Source: Talpa occidentalis (taxonomy: Eukaryota; Chordata; Mammalia; Eulipotyphla; Talpidae). Taken from it: a stretch of 64,000 bases of DNA. The notes under the pieces are model-generated. The model saw only the letters and a list, made by a program, of their open reading frames with translations. It did no database searches and was not told the DNA's origin. The stretch is taken from assembly GCF_014898055.3 (NCBI RefSeq), contig NW_023604861.1:84664399-84728398 (forward strand). Reading direction: 5' to 3'. This document shows positions 57,976-64,000 of the stretch, piece by piece; within the stretch, counting starts at the first letter, position 1; the number at the start of each line of letters is the position of its first letter. The translations under genes were made by a program, and so were the position numbers.

Positions 57976-58448
57976 AAAGTCTTCCTCTCTGAAATCTATA
58001 ACCTTATTCTAATCATGAGAAAAGCATCAGAAAAACTTAAATGAGAAAGATTCTACAAAACATCTGACTAGTACTTCTCAAAACTGTCAGAGCCACGAAA
58101 AAAAAAAGTCTGGGAAACTGTTATGGTCCAGACTAACCTAAGGAGAAATGACAACTAAATGTAATGTAGTATGCTAAATGGAATTCTGGAACAGAAAAAG
58201 GAGATAAAAATAAAGGAAATCTGATGAAGTATGTACTTTGGTTAATAATGTATCTTTATTGGTTTATTAAATGTCATAACTGTACCTTATTTATGTAAAG
58301 TATTAATAATGTAGGAAACTGGATATGGACTATAGGAAAACTACTATCTTCACAGTTTTTCTGTAAATATGAGATACTATAAAAATTTTTTAAAATTCAT
58401 GCAGTCATATACTGACATTAAAGTAGATAGGAAAGAGTGAGATTAGGT

Positions 58449-58490
58449 ATAGATAGATGGATGGATAGATAGCTACATAGATAGATAGAT
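58449..58490 (+). repeat. GATA/GATG microsatellite
   Basis: Imperfect run of TAGA, GATG and GATA tetranucleotides between TAGGTATAGATAG and GATATAAGAAAAGG. Confidence 0.85.
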
Positions 58491-59147
58491 ATAAGAAAAG
58501 GAGATTTCTCTTTACAATACTATGCTTATTAAACATCAAAGGAAAAATAGACAGGCTTCATATAAAGCATCATAGAAATAATAGATTTAAACAAGAATCA
58601 TCAGTGGATGATGATAAAACCATTGAGCAAAAATTTATTGGGGGGCAGGAGATTTACACAGCCTCAAAATTATCTTCCCACATTACTCATCAATTATCAA
58701 AGGGTAAAGTTAATCTTTACAGTGGAGAACTCTGGCCATCATCTTAACCAAGTAATCAAAGTCAGTATCACCAATAATGGGATAAGTTGAAATTAAGTAC
58801 TTTTCTTTGGGAAGTTTGAGTATCTTTTTATACTAAAAGCAGATTCTGTATATCCTTCTATATCCTAGGTAAATCACCTTAGAAATTCAAACGCAGATAA
58901 CTGGTTGCCAGTTTATAGCATGGGTGAAAATGATTCCATAGTTACAAGTGTTACTTTTCTGGCATGTGTATCTTTGTTTCTACCCATGACTAATAACTTC
59001 AAATATGTGTATTGATTCCATATTAGTGTTTACAATTAGGATTTAGGATTTTCAGACATTACATTGAAAAATGCTTCTTGATATAGAATGACTGTCAAAA
59101 GAAAAAAATGATAAGTTTTATGTTGATGTATTTTATCACAGTTTTTT

Positions 59148-59410
59148 TTTTTTTAAGATAGATTTATTTATTTATACAAGCACTGTGTACAGTCAGAAGC
59201 TCAGGAGGGTGAGAGAATTCACCAGAGCCAGAGCAGGGAACAGAACAGGCAGACTGAGAAATACACTGCTGAGGGGAGCAGTGGGCAACAGGAGAGGTCT
59301 GCGCGCCATGTGGGACTCTCACCCGGCAGCTGGGGATTGAACCGGAGCTGCAGAGGCTACGGGCAGCTTCGCAGTCCAGCGCTCAACCGCTGCGCCACCA
59401 GGGGAGGCTC
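59148..59410 (-). mobile_element. tRNA-derived SINE, antisense
   Basis: TTTTTTTAAGATAGATTTATTT, TATACAAGCACTGTGTACAG, ending CACCAGGGGAGGCTC. Flanks TATCACAGTTTTTT (59134-59147 and 59411-59424) are perfect. Confidence 0.95.
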
Positions 59411-59609
59411 TATCACAGTTTTTTAAATGGGAGGAATATAAAGGTGGCTCACAGAAAGGAATTTTATGGTCTCTGAAACATGTAAAGATTTTTTTTTTAA
59501 TCCCACCCAGTTATCAATAAAGAAAATGTAGTCTTGGGTTGGCAATACCTATCTCTCAGTTTTTCAACCAGATTAAATTAACAGGAAACAAAAACCAGAT
59601 GTACAGCAC

Positions 59610-59715
59610 ATAACCATCATTCCCTAAACCTCACAAGCCAGAGAATTAAAGTGCCTTCCTTGAGGTCACACAGAGCCCAGCCTGAATCTAGGTCTTTTGA
59701 TCACGTCTCTTAAAC
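59610..59715 (-). repeat. MIR-like fragment
   Basis: CCTTGAGGTCACACAGAGCC with a following TGAATCTAGGTCTTTTG resembles the MIR core (CAAGGTCACACAG...GAACCCAGGTCT). Strand is not secure. Confidence 0.45.
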
Positions 59716-59910
59716 TTACCATGTACTATAGCCATTAAGCACAAGCTATGGCATCTTCTGGTCAGGCAGTGAATTTTCTGATGCTTTAGATATACTGTTC
59801 TTTCTATTAGTCTTTGGTCTCCATTTATATAATTAAGGATGAATAGTATTTCCAAACGGAATGAAAATATTTTAAAGTATTTCACAGTCTCTCTTTCCCT
59901 TCCTTTTTAG

Positions 59911-61046
59911 GATCTGGATTTGAAAATACTACCCATTCTGTCTTCAGGTCAGCCAAATTTTACTTTCATCATCCAGTACACCTGTCAAATGATCAAGATT
60001 TTTTTCATGAGTCTTTAGGAAGGAGTGTTTTCATGAAACATTCTTGGAAAGATTTCTTTCAACATCATCCAGACAAATATCGAGAACACACTTATCCTCC
60101 TCCCCCTTTTCAAAATGCAGAAAAGAGTAAGGCAGATTATCCCAAAATAGAGAGCCTCAGTATCAATGTGAACTTGGAAAACAAAGAAGCAGTAAATGAC
60201 CAGACTAGAGAATATCCAAAAGTTGACCAGAAAATTAATGATCCAAAAAGGTATCATAAGGTCACCCCAGAGCAAACAACTCAACACACTGCAAGCTTGA
60301 ATGAACTCTGGAACAAGTATCAGGAGCGACAGAGTCAACAGAAGCCTTCTGAGTTCACTGACAAGAAAGAATTATCCTTGGTGGAGCGACTTGATCGTTT
60401 GGCTAAACTTCTTCAGAATCCCATTACCCACTCTCTTCAGGCCGTAGAAAGCACACAGGATGATAGCAAAGGGGAACAAGATGTTAAGGAATGGAGTGGT
60501 AAACAGCAACAGCAGAAAAACAAGCTTCAGAAAAAAAAGCGGTATAAAAGCATAGAGAAATGCCATAAAAATACAGGCGATCTTAAAAAAAACAAAGTGT
60601 TTCCTGCTCATCAAATGGGGAGATCTAATCAGATTAAAATTGAGCAAATAAAATTTGATAAATATATTCTGAGAAAACAGCCAGGGTGTCATTATATAAA
60701 CAACACTTCTTCAGATTCTAGGCCTTCAGAGGAGAGTGATTTGCTTACAGATACTCCCACCAATATCCTTTCCCCTACCACTTCTGTGGATTCAGATATA
60801 TTGACTCAAACAGATAAAGAAGTGACATATGAAAGGAGCAGCTCTATTTCCACCATTGACACTGCCCGATTGATTCAAGCTTTTGGCCATGAAAGAGTTT
60901 GTCTGTCACCCAGGCAAATTAAATTATACAGCAGCATTACTGACCATCAGAGGAGATACCTTGAGAAGCGGAGCAGAAACAAGAGAGCATTGAATATAGG
61001 TCATCCCCAGATGACCTCTGAGCACACCAGAAGGAAACACATCCAG
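59911..61046 (+). CDS. ALMS1: ALMS1 exon 16
   Basis: This exon is 1,136 nt. It follows CCCTTCCTTTTTAG and ends CACATCCAG|GTACAT in phase 0. It completes the codon begun in exon 15 and starts GSGFENTTHSVFRSAKFYF. Visible blocks are HSWKDFFQHHPDK, a VERLDRLAKLLQNPITHSL amphipathic segment, a strongly basic lysine-rich stretch (about 60500-60600, LQKKKRYKS...LKKNK) that could act as a localisation signal, and a conserved C-terminal part TIDTARLIQAFGHERVCLSP followed by SITDHQRRYLEKRSRNKRA. The frame read past the donor stops after ten codons, so the exon must end here. Later exons lie outside the window. Confidence 0.94.
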
Positions 61047-62689
61047 GTACATGGCTACAAATTCCATCTGGCAATGTGACTGCCTTTTTCATGGACTTTT
61101 TAGTTAAGCTTTGCCCACAGGTGAAAAAAAAGCCAATTGCCCTTCCCTCACTATAACATTTCTTACCAACTGGAAAAGAGTGAGAAAGTGTAGTACATTG
61201 CTATTGTGAGTTGTCATTCTTTTCATCAACACTCGTTTGCGCATTATCCTTTGGATGAAGGGCTTTGCTGCTGAATGCTTCATAATCTGCAAAGTCTAAC
61301 CGCGGCACAGGGGAGCTGCAAGTTTAGAATGACCTCCATTCTGAACAATATTGCATGGGTTCTTTTGTTCTTGTTTATTCCTCCCTGTCTTTCAAGAAAT
61401 TTTATGGTGCTTTTAGACATAGACACAAACACACACACGCACAAATGATAAAATTTGTTTAAGTAAAGGAAGAACTGGGATGATAAAAAATTAAATTGAA
61501 GTCAGAAAGTGGTGAGCTACAACATGATTTTAAAAAATAAGTTTAAGTGAAGAATTGTGAGGGTAAAATAAGTAGAAACTAGAGGAGAGAGAAATATACC
61601 TGTGGATATAGTTGCTAAAAGTAAACTACAAGATTCCCTTTTTCTAGGAGTTAGTCTTGCTAGAATGTTGAGATTAATTGCATGAGTGTAGAATATAGAA
61701 AAGTTTCGGGGTTTTTTTGTTTGTTTGTTTGTTTGTTTGTTTTTTTTTCAGAAGCATCACAAATATTTCTGGTACTAAGTCTTAAGAAAAATTTCATCTG
61801 TTCTTATAGAGAAGGCACCATAATGTAACAAAGGCCTCAATAACATCTTTAAGAGAGGTTCAGTAACACCTGTAAGGTTAATATGGTTTAATTTTAGGGG
61901 GTTCAGTAAAGACAGATCTCAAGGTGTCAACAAATGTAGACTATTACTTTAACCCAAAAACAAAATTTAGGGTATCTACAAAGTGCTCTCCAAAAAGAGG
62001 TGTTTACAGGATGATTTATTGTAGTATAGAAAATTATTAGAATTCATTTTTTCTCAGCCTCTTAAAAAGTTTGTTTTTGCATATGCTTTTTATGAGTACA
62101 GTAGTAATATATGCTTTACAAATAAATACCTACTTTGATAATTTGTACTGAAAAGTACTTTGTCAGTAGGACTGCGTGATCAAGGAATACCTGAAGATTT
62201 TTAGTCTAAAGGGAAGGAGACAATTTACCATAAATATTTCTCAGAATTTGTTTTAGATATTAAATGACAGTGATTACATATATAGATAGTATGATATGAC
62301 TTATTTTAAAAATAACTGAAGAATTAGGAATACCCAGATTAAGATTTTTGTTCCATAGGGAACACTGGGGAAAAGGAACCTGGCCGAGGTTGTTGCATAT
62401 GCATAGTAAGACATAAAAGGGTAAAGTTTACAATTTTAATCATTTAAAAGTACACAATTCAGTGGTACTGAGTACAGTCAAATATTTTGTAACTGTTACC
62501 ACCATTCTAGTTCTAGACCTTTTTCATCATCCCAGTAGAAAGCTCATACCCATTTGCATCACTATTTCACCTTCCCACTAACAACCATTAATCTACTTTC
62601 TGTCTCCACGAATTTGCCTTTTCTGGTTATTTCATGAAATCATACAATATGTGACCTTCATGTCAGCCTTCTTTCTCTTTAGCATACTG

Positions 62690-63006
62690 TTTTTTTTTTT
62701 TTTTTAATAGAGGCATGTTTTATTTATTTATTTGTTTGTTTGTTTGTTTGTTTTGTTTATACATGCACTGGGTACAGTCAGAAGCGCGGGAGGGTGAGAG
62801 AATTCACCAGAGCCAGAGCGGGGAGCAGAGCAGGCAGAAGGACCGAAGTACACTGCTGAGGGGCGCAGCGGGCGGCGGGAGAGGTCTGCGTGCCATGTGG
62901 GACCCTCCTTCGGTGGCCGGGGAGCAGCCAGGGATCGAACTGGCGCTGCAGAAGCTGCGGGCAGCTTTGCAACCCAACGCTCAACCGCTGCGCCACCAGG
63001 GAGGCG
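62690..63006 (-). mobile_element. tRNA-derived SINE, antisense, young subfamily
   Basis: Poly-T, AATAGAGGCATGTTTTATTT, (GTTT)n, TACATGCACTGGGTACAG, ending CACCAGGGAGGCGCC. It is nearly the same as the copy at 14568. Target duplications are not obvious. Confidence 0.93.
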
Positions 63007-63308
63007 CCGCAACTCTTTTCTTAACCTTTTGAATAACTGCCAGTGTTTTCCAAAATGACTGCACGGTCTTACATTCCCACTGGGATCGTTTTAGATTCCA
63101 ATGTATTGCTTAGTTTCCACTTTTAAAAAAATTTCCAATTTTCCTTCTGTTGTTGATTTACAATTTTATTCCATTGTGGTCAGAGAATATACTTTGTATG
63201 CTTTCAGTCCTTATGAGAGTGTTGTGACTTCTATAACCTAACATATGGTCTTTCCTGAAGAACATGTGTGCTTGAGAATAATGTTTATTCTTTTGTTGTC
63301 AGTTGGAG

Positions 63309-63309
<1 letters not shown>

Positions 63310-63346
<37 letters not shown>
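63310..63346. repeat. (TA)n microsatellite
   Basis: Uninterrupted alternating TA of about 37 bp between AGTTGGAGT and TTAAATTTG. Confidence 0.95.
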
Positions 63347-63350
<4 letters not shown>

Positions 63351-64000
63351 TTTGTTAGGTATCGTTGGTTTGTAGTCTTCCTCAGGCCTTCTGTTTACTT
63401 ATTGTCTAGTTGCTGCAGCTGTTTTGAAAGAGTCGTGTAGCTGTCTCCAACTACTACTATTGATTGTCTATTTTCCCCATCATTCCTTTCAGTTTTGCTG
63501 CATGTGGGTTTTGTGTTTTCTGATACCAAGCAACTCTATATTCCTTGCATATTCTAATTTATTTCCATTTCAGCAAAAATTTGCTTTAATTATATCCAGG
63601 AATATTTTTTTTCTTTTCCTTTCAACCTTTTATCTTGGGAGTGAGAGATGAGGACAGCACCACTTAACCAAATATTACATCTCTATTCTATGTTTTCCTC
63701 TCCTAGCATTTATTTTCATTTTCTGCATCTTTTTCTTTGCATATCAGAAGACTTTTAAATTTGTAACCATTGTTTTTGATGTAGTTTTCTTTATTTTTTG
63801 GTGAGATTTCTGTTTTCTGTTACGTAAATTAATTTTGAAGTGGTATAATGCAATTATTTTTGTTCTCAGTTTTCTTCTTTGGTGCTTGTCCTTGGTTCCC
63901 TAAAAACAGATTTTTATTAATTTTTCCATGAATTGTGTCAGTTTTGGCAGTTGCCTTCTAAATTCTGTTTTCTTAGCTTATTGTGGATCTAAGTCTGCTC

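Larger units (their letters stand above)
53467..59910 (+). other. ALMS1: Intron 15
   Basis: It contains a solo LTR (53647-54017), a sense L1 3' part (54360-55400), an unassigned AT-rich stretch, a SINE fragment (56004-56067), SINE 56124, the second copy of the duplicated segment (56563-57022), SINE 57677, an old L1 3' end-like stretch (58200-58400), a GATA-type run (58449-58490), antisense SINE 59148 and a MIR-like piece (59610-59715). Acceptor CCCTTCCTTTTTAG. Confidence 0.82.
1..61046 (+). other. ALMS1: ALMS1 gene, partial (3' part of exon 8 to exon 16)
   Basis: This is the main gene of the window. Coding segments 2-4595, 5492-5631, 23571-25408, 39493-39737, 42977-43102, 46816-46986, 51306-51443, 53296-53466 and 59911-61046 join into 2,853 codons without a stop. 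Exon-end phases are 1, 0, 2, 1, 1, 1, 1, 1, 0. I recognise the product from its long array of ~47-residue repeats containing DQKTG, HREKP and FYQQ motifs, and from conserved exon 16 blocks such as HSWKDFFQHHPDK and TIDTARLIQAFGHERVCLSP. Known for the family: ALMS1 is a very large (about 4,100 residue) protein of the centrosome and ciliary basal body, and truncating variants concentrated in exons 8, 10 and 16 cause Alström syndrome. The N-terminus and the C-terminal ALMS motif lie outside the window. Exon numbers follow the human gene and are assigned from memory. Confidence 0.95.
61047..64000 (+). other. ALMS1: Intron 16 (5' part)
   Basis: AT-rich unique-looking sequence to about 62370, with (GTTT)n at 61716-61741. 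Then antisense L1-type sequence runs to the window end, interrupted by a SINE at 62690 and a TA run at 63310. No exon is recognised. Confidence 0.8.
62400..64000 (-). mobile_element. Antisense LINE-1-like sequence, old
   Basis: Words TTTAAAAGTACACAATTCAGTGG, ACTGCCAGTGTTTTCCAAAATG, TTCCATTGTGGTCAGAGAATA and TGTGTGCTTGAGAATAATG are antisense L1 3' UTR and ORF2 words, in pieces. Borders are unclear. Confidence 0.7.

Overview
The window is a mammalian genomic segment covering the middle-to-3' part of one gene, ALMS1 (Alström syndrome protein 1, a centrosome and ciliary basal-body protein), on the + strand. Nine exons are resolved. By correspondence with the human gene they are the 3' part of the giant exon 8, then exons 9 to 16. 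Joined at the GT/AG borders given here they form one uninterrupted frame of 2,853 codons (8,559 nt) with compatible phases at every junction. The gene starts left of the window. The last exons, which encode the C-terminal ALMS motif, lie to the right. No other protein-coding gene or functional RNA gene is supported. The other long open frames are antisense shadows or repeat translations.

Layout: exon 8 (1-4595) carries about 26 copies of a ~47-residue repeat plus a unique, acidic, coiled-coil-like tail. Exon 9 (5492-5631) is small. Intron 9 (18 kb) is mostly LINE-1: a decayed sense L1, an old antisense L1, and a younger, nearly full-length antisense L1 (12434-18290) nested in the old one, with two ~192 bp promoter-like monomers at its 5' end. 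Exon 10 (23571-25408) holds a second, three-unit internal repeat. Intron 10 (14 kb) is a mosaic of antisense L1, SINEs, a MER5-like DNA transposon and a decayed ~58 bp minisatellite. Exons 11-15 (39493-53466) are short. Exons 12-15 are all phase 1-1, and exons 13, 14 and 15 look like a tandem triplication of one exon. Intron 15 contains a solo endogenous-retroviral LTR with 4 bp target duplications, and a repeat copy that duplicates a segment of intron 13. Exon 16 (59911-61046) ends the coding part.

Organism: a placental mammal. A single abundant tRNA-derived SINE family (about 21 copies, head GGGCCTCCCYGGTGGCGCAG, tail AATAAATAAATCTTTAAAA) is present. I see no Alu, B1/B2, carnivore CAN, ruminant BovB/Bov-tA or vespertilionid VES elements. 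This points to a laurasiatherian lineage with its own SINE, perhaps a yinpterochiropteran bat, but that is inference and weak. The most interesting points are the higher-order structure of the exon 8 repeat, the exon 13-15 triplication with an apparent shift of the exon 14 splice acceptor, a fold-back rearrangement inside an L1, a composite retro-insertion, and inverted SINE pairs around exons 13-15.
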